Shown: positions 6,246-14,241, counted from the first letter of the stretch. The stretch: 15,598 nt of DNA from Pseudomonadota bacterium (GCA_022572105.1 JACZWN010000060.1:1-15598), one strand, 5' to 3'. The notes: a model not told the origin generated them from the letters alone. Numbers and translations: made by a program.

Positions 6246-6935
6246 ATGGATAGACCGTTCAAGGAAATCATCGACCTAGGCCGTGAGTTTTTCCACGGCA
6301 TGGCCAACATCGGGGGAGCACAAGTCGCGTTCTGGCCCACGAGTTCCTTCAAAAAGCTGGAAACCATCAGCGGGGGAAAACTCTCGATGGAATCGAAGAT
6401 GATGCTTCTTCCCGAGCACTGCGGCACCCACCTCGACGTTCCACGGCACTGCTTGCCGAACGGGACCGACGTGGCGGGCGTAGCGCTCGAACGGCTGGTG
6501 CTGCCGGGCCACCTGCTCGACCTCACGGCCAAAGCGAAGGGCGAGGCGATCAGCATCGCGGACTTGGAGAAGGCAGAGCAAAGATCCGGGCGGAGAATTG
6601 GCGGCGGTACGGCCGTGCTGTGCTGGACGGGCGTGGATGGGGATTGGGGGAATCCGGGGTTTGAGACCGAGCGCCCTTATGTGCCCGTGGAAACGGCAAG
6701 GTGGCTCGTCGATCGCGAGATCACCCTGTTCGGTACGGATCTGATCGGTATGGACGACCCCGCCGAGTGGTGGTGGCCGACGCACCGGGTCTGGCTCGAG
6801 GCCGGTATCTGCATGATCCAGCAGATGTGCAATCTCGGTGCCCTCGCGGGCAAGGAATTCCTGCTCGTCGCGGCGCCTCTCAAGCTGCGGGAGGGGACCG
6901 GTTGTCCCATCCGTCCGATCGCGTTGGTCATCTAA
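6246..6935 (+). CDS. Cyclase-family metal-dependent hydrolase (kynurenine formamidase-like)
   Basis: The 229-residue protein carries the signature HCGTHLDVPRH at 58-68, the His-x-Gly-Thr-His-x-Asp-x-Pro metal-binding motif of the cyclase/KynB superfamily. Conserved blocks follow: AVLCWTGVDGDWG, ITLFGTDLIGMDDP and a C-terminal LKLREGTGCPIRPIALV. The family includes arylformamidase (N-formylkynurenine to kynurenine) and isatin hydrolase. No kyn genes are nearby, so the substrate is open. The protein lacks a signal peptide. It is the only + strand gene between metG and tatD and ends convergently with metG. Its TAA stop (6933-6935) is also the first three bases of a copy of the 30-nt repeat, which suggests that the cassette boundary or the gene end was shaped by that repeat. 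Confidence 0.88.
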   Translation: MDRPFKEIIDLGREFFHGMANIGGAQVAFWPTSSFKKLETISGGKLSMESKMMLLPEHCGTHLDVPRHCLPNGTDVAGVALERLVLPGHLLDLTAKAKGEAISIADLEKAEQRSGRRIGGGTAVLCWTGVDGDWGNPGFETERPYVPVETARWLVDREITLFGTDLIGMDDPAEWWWPTHRVWLEAGICMIQQMCNLGALAGKEFLLVAAPLKLREGTGCPIRPIALVI

Positions 6936-6962
6936 TACCGACGATCCTTGATATTGACCCAT
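6933..6962 (+). repeat. 30-nt repeat, copy R3 (starts at the cyclase stop codon)
   Basis: It begins TAATACC, with TAA being the cyclase stop codon, and ends TTGATATTGACCCAT. It agrees with R2 at 24 of 30 positions. The ribosome-binding core and the ATG are altered (ATTG at the ATG position). It lies in the convergent cyclase-metG gap, 75 bp from the metG stop. Confidence 0.75.
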
Positions 6963-7037
6963 TTCATGGGAGCACATCGGCCTGCCCGGGCCCGAGCGGT
7001 AAATGAGGCGCGGGCGCGGGCGTGGCGCGCCCCGGCT

Positions 7038-8609
7038 TTACGCTCCGGACACGGCCTCGCCCGTCCCTTCCGGCTCAACATAGCGCGGGAACACGCCTTC
7101 GGGCTTGGGCAGGACCGTGCCGGCGGCAAGCGCGGTGTCGAGCGCGGCGAAATTGCGGGCCTCGGGCGCCACGCCCAACTGGTCGAGCATGCGGCCCATG
7201 GCGCCGGGCATGACCGGCTGGCTCAGGATGGCCAGGCGCCGCACTGTCTCGGCGGCCACGTAGAGCACGCTCGCCATGCGCGCGGGATCGCTCTTGCGCA
7301 GCGCCCAGGGCGCCTGCTCGTCGACGTAGCGGTTGGCGGCGCCGATCACCTGCCAGGTCGCCTCCAGCGCCTTGTGGAAGGCCTGCACCCGGTACGCGCC
7401 GCGCAACCGCTCCAGGAGCGCGCTCGCCGCCGCCAGCAGCGCCGCATCGGCCGCGGTGAGGTCGCCGGGCCCGGGCACCCGGCCGCCGCAGTTCTTGGCG
7501 ATCATGGAGAGCACTCGCTGGGCCAGGTTGCCGAAGTCGTTGGCCAGGTCGCTGTTCATGCGCCCGACCATGGCCCGGTGCGAGAAGTCGCCGTCGTTGC
7601 CGAACGGCACCTCGCGCAGCAGGAAATAGCGCACCTGGTCGAGGCCGTACCTGGCGACCAACTCGTGCGGGTCGATGACGTTGCCCACCGACTTGGAGAT
7701 CTTCTGGCCCTCGTTGGTCCACCAGCCGTGGGCGAAGACCCGCTTGGGCGGCTCGATCCCGGCGCCCATCAGAAAGGCCGGCCAGTAGACCGCGTGAAAG
7801 CGCAGGATGTCCTTGCCGACCATGTGCACCTCGGCCGGCCAGTAGGTCCGATACGCCGCGCAGTCCGTGTCCGGATAGCCGACCGCGGTGATGTAGTTGG
7901 TCAGCGCGTCGAGCCAGACGTACATGATGTGGTCCGCATCGCCAGGCACCGGCACGCCCCACTTGAAGGTGGTGCGGCTGACGGAGAGGTCCTTGAGACC
8001 GCCACGCACGAACGAGAGCACCTCGTTGCGCCGGCTCTCGGGCAGGATGAAGTCCGGGTTCGCCTCGTAGAACGCGAGCAGCCGGTCCTGCCATTCCGAG
8101 AGCTTGAAGAAATAGGACGGCTCCTCGACCCACTCGACCTCGGCGCCCGAGGGCGCGATCTTCCGGCCGTCCTCGGTGTCCTCGAGCTCGGCCTCGGTGT
8201 AGAAGGCCTCGTCGCGCACCGCGTACCAGCCGGCATAGGTGCCCAGGTAGATCTCGCCCGCCTCCATCAGCTTGGTCCAGATCGCCTGGCACGAGCGCTT
8301 GTGGCGTTCCTCGGTGGTGCGGATAAAATCGTCGTTGGAGAAGTCGAGCGTGGCCGAGAGGTCGCGGAAGTTCTGCGACACCTTGTCGGTGAAGGCCTTG
8401 GGCTCCATGCCCGCCGCGTGCGCCGACTTCTCGACCTTCTGGCCGTGCTCGTCGGTGCCGGTCAGGAACATCACGTCCAGGCCGTCGAGGCGCATGAAGC
8501 GCGCCAGCGCATCACAGGCCAGAGTCGTGTAGGCGTGCCCGATGTGGGGCACGTCGTTGACGTAGTAGATCGGCGTGGTCACGTAGTAGCGGGGCTTGGA
8601 CCCGGACAT
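7038..8609 (-). CDS. metG: Methionyl-tRNA synthetase
   Basis: The 523-residue class I aminoacyl-tRNA synthetase charges tRNA-Met (initiator and elongator) with methionine. The N terminus PRYYVTTPIYYVNDVPHIGH carries the HIGH motif at 22-25, and the KMSKS equivalent KISKS is at 303-307. TGTDEHGQK (50-58) and VGKDILRFHAVYWPAFL are also characteristic. The connective-peptide region around 120-165 has no Cys pairs, so this is the form without zinc knuckles. There is no C-terminal tRNA-binding (Trbp111-like) domain, giving the shorter length usual for alphaproteobacteria. The gene follows holB after 83 bp on the same strand. Its usual neighbour tatD is displaced by about 2.8 kb. Confidence 0.98.
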   Translation of the reverse strand: MSGSKPRYYVTTPIYYVNDVPHIGHAYTTLACDALARFMRLDGLDVMFLTGTDEHGQKVEKSAHAAGMEPKAFTDKVSQNFRDLSATLDFSNDDFIRTTEERHKRSCQAIWTKLMEAGEIYLGTYAGWYAVRDEAFYTEAELEDTEDGRKIAPSGAEVEWVEEPSYFFKLSEWQDRLLAFYEANPDFILPESRRNEVLSFVRGGLKDLSVSRTTFKWGVPVPGDADHIMYVWLDALTNYITAVGYPDTDCAAYRTYWPAEVHMVGKDILRFHAVYWPAFLMGAGIEPPKRVFAHGWWTNEGQKISKSVGNVIDPHELVARYGLDQVRYFLLREVPFGNDGDFSHRAMVGRMNSDLANDFGNLAQRVLSMIAKNCGGRVPGPGDLTAADAALLAAASALLERLRGAYRVQAFHKALEATWQVIGAANRYVDEQAPWALRKSDPARMASVLYVAAETVRRLAILSQPVMPGAMGRMLDQLGVAPEARNFAALDTALAAGTVLPKPEGVFPRYVEPEGTGEAVSGA

Positions 8610-8692
8610 CGGACTCTCTTCTCCTCGCGCCTCGCGCTCGCCCGCCCGCGCAACATTCCCTCTCGCCGCTCACCGATTCGGCCGATTTCGCC

Positions 8693-9784
8693 TTACGACG
8701 CAGCGGCCTGGAAGTCGAGCAGCGTGGTGATGGCGACCTGTTTGCGGTCGAGGTTGACGTGCTCCGCGCCGGCGAAGCGGCGCGCGGTCTTCTCCCATAG
8801 CCCGAGCCAGCGTGCAAGGGCGCGGCCCTCCAGGAGACGCGCCATCACGCGTGCCTCGCCGGGCACCACCTCGGGCGGCAGGCGGCCCTCGGCGCCGCCG
8901 CGCACCAGGCGGGCGAGCCACCAGATCAACAGCTCCATGCCGGTCCGGAAGGTCGAGCCGTCGCGCTCGCGCGCCAGGCGGTCGCCGAAGGCGTGCGCCC
9001 GCGGCACGTCGAGCTCGGGCAAGTCGGAGAGCAGCGCGATCATCTCGCGATACAGCTCGAGCCCGCCGCCCGCGGCCAAGTCGAGGGCGCGCCCGATGCT
9101 GCCTTCGCCCAGGCGGGCGAGCGCCGCCCGGTCGGTCTCGTCGAGCGCCGGCGCGTGGCGCGCGAGCAGGTCGCGGACGGTGTCCTCGGCAAGGGGCCCG
9201 AGCGCCAGATGGCAGCAGCGCGAGCGGATCGTCGGCAGCAGCCCGCCGGGCGCGTGACTGACCAGCAGCAGCAGCGCGTCCGCCGGCGGCTCCTCGAGCG
9301 CCTTGAGCAGCGCATTGGCGGCGTTCGGGTTCAGGTCGTCGGCCGAATCGACGATCACCACGCGCCAGCCGCCTTGGGCCGCGGTCATGCGCAGGAAGTG
9401 GTTGGTCGCGCGCACGTCGTCGACGATGGTTTCGGTGCGCAGCTTGTCGGATTTCGGGTTGATCCCGCGCTCCAGGACCCGCAGGTCCGGATGTCCGCCG
9501 GCGGCGACCCACTCGAAGGTCTGGCTCCCCGGATCGATGGCCAGGCTCGCGGGTGCGCCACCGAACAGGTCGGGCGCCCCGCCGCCGGACAGGACGAAGC
9601 GCGCGAAGCGGTAGGCCAGCGTCGCCTTGCCGATGCCGCGCGGTCCCACGATCAGCCAGGCGTGCGGCAGACGGCCCGATTCGAAGGCGCGAAGCAGCGT
9701 GCCTTCGGCGGCCTCGTGGCCGCGCAGCTCCGGGTTGGCGCGCGGCGCCGGCGCGCCGTCGTCCTTCTCGCGCGTTTCGGTCAT
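8693..9784 (-). CDS. holB: DNA polymerase III subunit delta'
   Basis: The 363-residue clamp-loader subunit has an AAA+ fold with a P-loop-like GPRGIGKA at 47-54, VVIVDSADDLNPNAANALLK at 142-161 (Walker B region and the following helix), ALEEPP, and the SRC motif at 188-190 typical of delta'. Delta' is the stator of the complex that loads the beta sliding clamp. The region between P-loop and Walker B has none of the four clustered cysteines that bind zinc in the E. coli protein. The ATG overlaps the tmk stop as ATGA (9781-9784), so the two are translationally coupled, as in the conserved tmk-holB pair. Confidence 0.96.
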   Translation of the reverse strand: MTETREKDDGAPAPRANPELRGHEAAEGTLLRAFESGRLPHAWLIVGPRGIGKATLAYRFARFVLSGGGAPDLFGGAPASLAIDPGSQTFEWVAAGGHPDLRVLERGINPKSDKLRTETIVDDVRATNHFLRMTAAQGGWRVVIVDSADDLNPNAANALLKALEEPPADALLLLVSHAPGGLLPTIRSRCCHLALGPLAEDTVRDLLARHAPALDETDRAALARLGEGSIGRALDLAAGGGLELYREMIALLSDLPELDVPRAHAFGDRLARERDGSTFRTGMELLIWWLARLVRGGAEGRLPPEVVPGEARVMARLLEGRALARWLGLWEKTARRFAGAEHVNLDRKQVAITTLLDFQAAAS

Positions 9785-10419
9785 GGGAAGGCGACCCCCA
9801 GGCGCGCCGCCACGCAGGCCCGGACCGCCTCCTGGACCGCGTCCACCTCGCCGCTCGCGTCGATCAGGGCGCAGCGCTCCGGCGCGCGCCCGGCAATCTC
9901 GCGAAAGCCCTGGCGCAGGCGCTCGTGGAAGGCGCGGTCCAGGCCCTCGTAGCGGTCCTCGCTGTTGCGGCGCGCCAGCGCCCGTTCGAGCCCCAGCTCC
10001 ACCGGCAGGTCGAGGATGAGCGTGAGATCGGGCGCGAAATCGCCGACGACGAGCGCGTGGAGCGCCTCGATCGCCTCGCGTCCCAGGCCGTGGCCGTAGC
10101 CTTGATAGGCCATGGTCGAATCGGCGAAGCGGTCCGAGAGCACCCAGTGACCCGCCTCCAGGTCCGGCAAGACGACGCCGCGCAGGTGGTCGCGCCGCGC
10201 CGCGAAGTGGAGCAGCGCCTCGCTCATGGCGTCCCAGCGGTCGGGGGGGCCGGTCACCAGGAGCCGGCGGATCTCCTCGGCGCCCGGGCTGCCGCCGGGC
10301 TCGCGCGTGGTGCGCACGGAGAGGCCGGCTCGGGTCAAGGCCACGGCCAGAAGCTCGATCTGGGTGGACTTGCCGGTGCCCTCCCCGCCTTCGAAGGTGA
10401 TGAACTTCGCGCCTGCCAT
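9781..10419 (-). CDS. tmk: Thymidylate kinase (dTMP kinase)
   Basis: The 212-residue protein phosphorylates dTMP to dTDP with ATP, an essential step for DNA synthesis. It has the P-loop GGEGTGKST at 11-19, the REPGGSPGAEEIR segment that contacts dTMP, and the DRF motif in LSDRFADSTMAYQGYG (about 95-110). Length matches the family. It lies downstream of the D,D-carboxypeptidase gene after a 75-bp gap holding a degenerate repeat copy (R5). It is coupled to holB by a 4-base overlap, so replication genes follow envelope genes on one strand. Confidence 0.97.
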   Translation of the reverse strand: MAGAKFITFEGGEGTGKSTQIELLAVALTRAGLSVRTTREPGGSPGAEEIRRLLVTGPPDRWDAMSEALLHFAARRDHLRGVVLPDLEAGHWVLSDRFADSTMAYQGYGHGLGREAIEALHALVVGDFAPDLTLILDLPVELGLERALARRNSEDRYEGLDRAFHERLRQGFREIAGRAPERCALIDASGEVDAVQEAVRACVAARLGVAFP

Positions 10420-10470
10420 AGGGCCACTCTGCCGAGCCCGCCGGCCCCGGTCAATCGGGCCGGCCCGGCC

Positions 10471-10497
10471 GATCGTTGGTGTTACTCGTTGGTATTA
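10471..10497 (-). repeat. Degenerate 30-nt repeat, copy R5 (starts at the carboxypeptidase stop codon)
   Basis: On the - strand, TAATACCAACGAGT begins with the stop codon of the D,D-carboxypeptidase gene (10495-10497). The first 14 bases resemble the repeat family; the rest has diverged into a second TAACACCAACGA-like half. It lies in the carboxypeptidase-tmk gap. Confidence 0.5.
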
Positions 10498-11643
10498 CTG
10501 GGCCCCGAAGACGAGGTACTCCAGGCTAGCGGTGATGCGCCCGAAGATCCCGAGCCGTTCCACGTCGGCGCCGGCCATCAGGGGGAATTCGAGCGGCTCC
10601 TCGCCGGGTGCGGCGACGACCAGCTTGGCGACCTCCTGGCCGGCCCGCAGGGGCGCCGGGATCGGCGCGTCGTAGACGACCTTGACCCGCATGTCGCGGC
10701 GCGCCTTGCGCGAAAGGGTGACGGTCGCGCCCTCGGGCATGACCAGCGGCACGTTGGCCGCCTCGCCCAGCCACACCGGGGCCTGGTCCACGGTCTCGCC
10801 CGGCTTGAACAGCGTGTAGTTGTCGTACTCGCGCATGGCCCATCCGATGAGCCGGGCCGATTCCTCGCCGCGCGCCTTCCGGCTGTCCAGGCCGTTGAGC
10901 ACCAGGATGATGCGCCGCTCGCCCTGGACCACCGAGGCGGTCAGACCGTAGCCGGCTTCCTCGGTGTGGCCGGTCTTGAGGCCGTCGGCGCCGAGCGACT
11001 TGTAGAGCAGCGGGTTCCGGTTCATTTGCCGAATGCCGCCGTAGGTGAACTCGGTTTCCGCGTAGTAGTGGTAGTACTCCGGAAAGTCCTCGATGATCCG
11101 CTTCGCCAGGGTCGCCAGGTCGCGCGCGGTCATGCGCTGGTTGGGGTCGGGCCAGCCGGTCGCGTTGGCGAAGCTGCTGCCGGTCAAGCCGATCTCGCGC
11201 GCCTTGCGGTTCATCTCCTCGGCGAAGGCCTCCTCGGTGCCGCCCAGCCCCTCGGCGAGAACGATGCAGGCGTCGTTGCCCGACTGCACGATGACGCCGC
11301 GCAGCAGGTCCTCGACCCGCACCGTCTTGCCGACCTCCACGAACATCTTGGAGCCGCCCATGCGCCAGGCCTTCTCGCTGACCGGCAGCTCGTCGTCGAG
11401 CGACAGTCGTCCGTCCTTGAGGCGCTCGAAGACCATATAGGTGGTCATGATCTTGCTCATGGAAGCCGGCGGCATGGAGACGTCCGAATTCTTGTCCAGC
11501 AAGACCCGGCCGGTCGTCGCGTCGACCAGGAAGGCTTCCCGCGCCGTGGTTTCGATGGCCGAGACGGGAGCCGAAGCCAGCACCGCCGCCAGGCCGGCCG
11601 CGGCCAGGATCGAAAGGGCATTGCGCAATCTGCGATGGGTCAT
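10495..11643 (-). CDS. D-alanyl-D-alanine carboxypeptidase (PBP5/6 family, peptidase S11)
   Basis: The 382-residue penicillin-binding protein trims the terminal D-Ala from peptidoglycan pentapeptides in the periplasm. The three active-site motifs are in place: SMSK at 61-64 (nucleophile Ser61), SGN at 121-123 and KTG at 223-225. A signal peptide covers about 1-29 (hydrophobic 10-25, cleavage near VSA-IE). The C-terminal third is the beta-rich PBP5 domain, ending in an amphipathic-looking segment (ITASLEYLVFGAQ) that may anchor to the membrane. The start codon lies inside repeat copy R4, which also supplies the AAGGA ribosome-binding site 9 nt upstream; the first residues MTH are repeat-derived. 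The stop codon lies in copy R5. It is next to rlpA, as in related genomes. Gene symbols dacA, dacC and dacF are all used for this position. Confidence 0.95.
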   Translation of the reverse strand: MTHRRLRNALSILAAAGLAAVLASAPVSAIETTAREAFLVDATTGRVLLDKNSDVSMPPASMSKIMTTYMVFERLKDGRLSLDDELPVSEKAWRMGGSKMFVEVGKTVRVEDLLRGVIVQSGNDACIVLAEGLGGTEEAFAEEMNRKAREIGLTGSSFANATGWPDPNQRMTARDLATLAKRIIEDFPEYYHYYAETEFTYGGIRQMNRNPLLYKSLGADGLKTGHTEEAGYGLTASVVQGERRIILVLNGLDSRKARGEESARLIGWAMREYDNYTLFKPGETVDQAPVWLGEAANVPLVMPEGATVTLSRKARRDMRVKVVYDAPIPAPLRAGQEVAKLVVAAPGEEPLEFPLMAGADVERLGIFGRITASLEYLVFGAQ

Positions 11644-11664
11644 TACCGACGTTCCTTGGTATTA
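11635..11664 (-). repeat. 30-nt repeat, copy R4 (carries the carboxypeptidase RBS and start codon)
   Basis: On the - strand it reads TAATACCAAGGAACG, then TCGGTAATGACCCAT. The AAGGA and the ATG (11643-11641) are the ribosome-binding site and start codon of the D,D-carboxypeptidase gene. It matches R1 at 26 of 30 positions. Confidence 0.8.
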
Positions 11665-11672
11665 GACATAAC

Positions 11673-11724
11673 CTAGCGCGCGATTAACACCAAATCTCGT
11701 TGATCTTAGGGCTAGCGCGCGATT
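11673..11724. repeat. Direct 13-bp repeat flanking a degenerate repeat copy (R6)
   Basis: CTAGCGCGCGATT occurs at 11673-11685 and again at 11712-11724. Between them, TAACACCAA (11685-11693) and CGTTGAT (11698-11704) resemble the 30-nt repeat in + orientation, opposite to R4. A 13-bp direct repeat around a repeat copy could be a target duplication or a slippage product. The stretch lies in the rlpA-carboxypeptidase gap. Confidence 0.5.
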
Positions 11725-11780
11725 TGGCCGAAGCCATGACCACCGAGCGTCGGGCGGCATAGGGCGTTCCGATGGCCGCC

Positions 11781-12773
11781 TCAGTCGACGACGACGCGTG
11801 CGTCGGCATGCCCGTTGTCGAGCAGGAGAGCGAGCAGGCGGTCGGCGTCCTCGACCGATCCCATGGGTCCAAAGCGCACCCGGAAGTACCGCTGGTGTTT
11901 GACGACCGCCTGGGCGATCTGCGCCTTTCCGACCCCGGCGAGCCTGGCGCGCAGCTTGTGCGCGTTGGCGATCCGTGTGAACGAGCCCGCCTGGACGAAA
12001 ATCCGGCTCGTTCGAACCGGGACCGTGGTCACGATGCCGTCCGGCGTCGGGACCAGCAGCGGCGGCCGGTCCGGAGTCTCGCTCCGGCGCGGCACCGCCC
12101 GGGCGGTCTGGCTGGCGGCCGGCGTCGCCGGTTGCGTCGCCTGGGCCGCGGCGTTCACGGCGTCCGGCAAATCTTTGACCGCCACCGGCACGATGGGGGC
12201 CGCGTCGGGGGCCAGTTCCGCGGCCTCCTCGGATAGCGCGGCGGTGGCCAGCGCGCGGCTCTCGTCCGCGACGACTTCGACCCGCACCTTGGCCGTGCCG
12301 ATGCGCCGGAAGCCGAGGAGATCCGCCGCGCGCCGCGACAAATCGATGATCCGCCCGTTCTTGAAGGGTCCGCGGTCGTTGATCCGCACCTGGATCGAGC
12401 GGCCGTTGTCGAGGTTGGTGACGCGTACCATCGAGGGCATGGGCAGGGTGCGATGGGCGCCGGTCAAGGCGTTTTGGTCGAAGATTTCCCCGTTCGCGGT
12501 CGCCTGGCCGTGGAATCCGGGCCCGTACCACGACGCGATGCCGGTCTCGCGGTAGGCGTAGTCGGCCTTGGGGTAATACCACGTGCCGCCGATTTGGTAG
12601 GGATCGCCGACCTTGTAGGCGCTGGGTCGCTGATCCGTAATCGGTTGCACCGGCCCGCTCGCGGGCTTGGCCGTGCGCTCGCCCAGGCGGTTCTGGGCGC
12701 AGCCGGCAAGGACCACCCCGAGACCGAGGACGAGGATCGACAGAAACCAGTTTCGGCGGAAAGAGCACATCAT
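11781..12773 (-). CDS. rlpA: Septal ring lytic transglycosylase RlpA family lipoprotein
   Basis: The 330-residue protein has a lipoprotein signal: basic residues, a hydrophobic stretch at 10-22 and the lipobox LAGC with Cys25, so it should be anchored in the outer membrane. A double-psi beta-barrel domain at about 76-167 shows GIASWYGPGFHGQATANGE, ALTGAHRTLPMPS, VRINDRGPF and RIIDLSRRAADLLG. A Pro/Ala-rich linker (about 170-250) leads to a C-terminal SPOR domain at about 256-329 (IFVQAGSFTRIANAHKL, FRVRFGPM). SPOR domains bind denuded glycan strands at the division septum, and RlpA cleaves such strands in Pseudomonas. Two ATGs in a row (12773 and 12770) are equally possible starts. It sits between the lytic transglycosylase and carboxypeptidase genes. 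Confidence 0.95.
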   Translation of the reverse strand: MMCSFRRNWFLSILVLGLGVVLAGCAQNRLGERTAKPASGPVQPITDQRPSAYKVGDPYQIGGTWYYPKADYAYRETGIASWYGPGFHGQATANGEIFDQNALTGAHRTLPMPSMVRVTNLDNGRSIQVRINDRGPFKNGRIIDLSRRAADLLGFRRIGTAKVRVEVVADESRALATAALSEEAAELAPDAAPIVPVAVKDLPDAVNAAAQATQPATPAASQTARAVPRRSETPDRPPLLVPTPDGIVTTVPVRTSRIFVQAGSFTRIANAHKLRARLAGVGKAQIAQAVVKHQRYFRVRFGPMGSVEDADRLLALLLDNGHADARVVVD

Positions 12774-12804
12774 CTTGTGGGTCTACTGTGTCCTTTTCAC
12801 ATAT

Positions 12805-12810
12805 ATTGTA
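12805..12810 (-). promoter_or_regulatory. Possible rlpA -10 element
   Basis: TACAAT on the - strand (5 of 6 to TATAAT) lies about 32 bp upstream of the rlpA ATG, in an A/T-rich patch. The matching -35 is poor. AAAAGGA (12797-12791) is too far from the ATG to be an ideal ribosome-binding site. Confidence 0.3.
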
Positions 12811-12847
12811 GTCTAAGGGCCTATCCTCGAAACCGCAACGCCCGCGC

Positions 12848-14092
12848 TCAGTTGGTTTTCGAGCGCGCCGTGGCGACCTGGCGCAGGCCGGCGAGCAGCT
12901 CCGGGGTGGGATAGCCGTCGGGCGCCATCTTCGCCTGGCGTTGAAACGCGCGCAACGCGTCCCGGGTCTTGGAGCCGACCACGCCGTCGGGCGCGCCCGG
13001 GTCGAAGCCGAGGTCGACCAGAAGGCTTTGCATTTCCTCGACCTGCGCGCGGGACAGCGGTTTTTCCTGCGCCGGTCTGGCGGCGAGCAGCGGGCTCCGG
13101 CCCGCAATCCGGTCCGACAGGTGCCCGATCGCGATCGCGTACAGCAGGGAGCGGTTCCAGTTCATGATCTTGTCGAAATTGCCATAGATCAGGAACGCCG
13201 GCCCCTTGTGCCCGGCGGGCAGCACGATGGCACCGGAGATGTCGGCCCGCGGCAGCTCGCTTCCGTCGGCGCGGCGCACGCCGAGGCGCCGCCATTCCAT
13301 GATCGGCTTGCGCATCTTGAGGCGCGCCAACTCCCAGTCGAACCCGGCCGGCAGGCGCACCTCGCGGCCCCAGATCTCGTCGCCGCGCCAACCGATGCTG
13401 GAGAGATAATGGGCCGCCGAGGCGAACACGTCCGGCAGGTCGGTCCAGATGTCGCGGCGCCCGTCGCCGTCGAAATCGACCGCGTAGCTGGTGAATGTCG
13501 AGGGCATGAATTGAAGCTGGCCCATGGCGCCGGCCCAGGAGCCTTGCATGTTTGCCAGAGCGATATGGCCTTGGTCGAGGATGCGCAGGGCGTCGATCAA
13601 CTGGGCGCGGAAGAACGCGCCGCGCCGTTCGTCGTAGGCCAGAGTCGCCAGCGCCCCGATCACGGAATAGCCCCCGGTGTACCTGCCGAAGTCGCTCTCC
13701 AAACCCCAGAAGGCGACCAGGTAGCGCGGCTGGACGTTGTATTTGCCCCGGACCCGCTCCAGAAGCGCCCGGTGCTTGGCCAGCATCCGGCGGCCGCGCT
13801 CGATGCGCCGCGCGGATACGGCCCGGTCCAGGTAGGCCCAAAAGGTCCGGGTGAACTCGGGCTGCTTGCGGTCCAGCTCGAGCACCCGCTCGATCGGCGC
13901 GAGCCCGGCCAGCGCGGTCTCGATGGTCGTCTCGGAGATGCCGGCCGCGGCGGCGTCCCGCTTGACCCCCTCGAGCCATGCGTCGAAGGCGGACGGCTGC
14001 GCCACGGCTCCCGGGATCGAAGAACAGGCAAGGACGAGCCCGGCCACGGCGATGGTCGCCAAGCCTCGCAGCCGAACCGGCAATCGTGCCAT
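12848..14092 (-). CDS. Lytic murein transglycosylase, MltB-type, with peptidoglycan-binding domain
   Basis: The 414-residue protein has an N-terminal secretion signal: MARLPVRLRG followed by a hydrophobic stretch to about 25. Cys23 in VLAC is a weak lipobox, and cleavage after AVA (29-31) is an alternative. An SLT_2/MltB catalytic domain covers about 35-335, with the catalytic Glu132 in FWGLESDFGRYTGGYS, and later GSWAGAMGQLQFMPS and DFDGDGRRDIW. A PG_binding_1 domain ends the protein (about 345-405: MQSLLVDLGFDPGAPDGVVG, TRDALRAFQRQ). Such enzymes cut glycan strands to 1,6-anhydro products during wall growth and division. I start at the ATG at 14092 because it opens the signal peptide; an upstream in-frame start at 14155 would place 21 unrelated residues before it. 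A CtrA box lies 150 bp upstream. Confidence 0.94.
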   Translation of the reverse strand: MARLPVRLRGLATIAVAGLVLACSSIPGAVAQPSAFDAWLEGVKRDAAAAGISETTIETALAGLAPIERVLELDRKQPEFTRTFWAYLDRAVSARRIERGRRMLAKHRALLERVRGKYNVQPRYLVAFWGLESDFGRYTGGYSVIGALATLAYDERRGAFFRAQLIDALRILDQGHIALANMQGSWAGAMGQLQFMPSTFTSYAVDFDGDGRRDIWTDLPDVFASAAHYLSSIGWRGDEIWGREVRLPAGFDWELARLKMRKPIMEWRRLGVRRADGSELPRADISGAIVLPAGHKGPAFLIYGNFDKIMNWNRSLLYAIAIGHLSDRIAGRSPLLAARPAQEKPLSRAQVEEMQSLLVDLGFDPGAPDGVVGSKTRDALRAFQRQAKMAPDGYPTPELLAGLRQVATARSKTN

Positions 14093-14241
14093 TGGATGCT
14101 CTCCGCACGCGGCCGGACCCGCGCCTCGCGCCGGCCGGCCAAACCCTTGCGCCACAGGACCCCCGAGCCGCGCAATCCGCGCCGGCCGGTAAAACCTCGT
14201 GCCGGGGCCTTCGCCCCGGCCGTAACCTTGCCACGCGCCCG

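Noticed and set aside
6948..11676. Very long + strand ORFs (6948-9257 and 9553-11676)
   Set aside because: They lie opposite metG, holB, tmk and the carboxypeptidase gene, all of which carry clear family motifs. Their translations are Arg/Ala/Gly/Val-rich shadows of high-GC coding DNA.
831..11709. CRISPR array made of the 30-nt repeat
   Set aside because: The copies are kilobases apart, in both orientations, and not separated by regular spacers.
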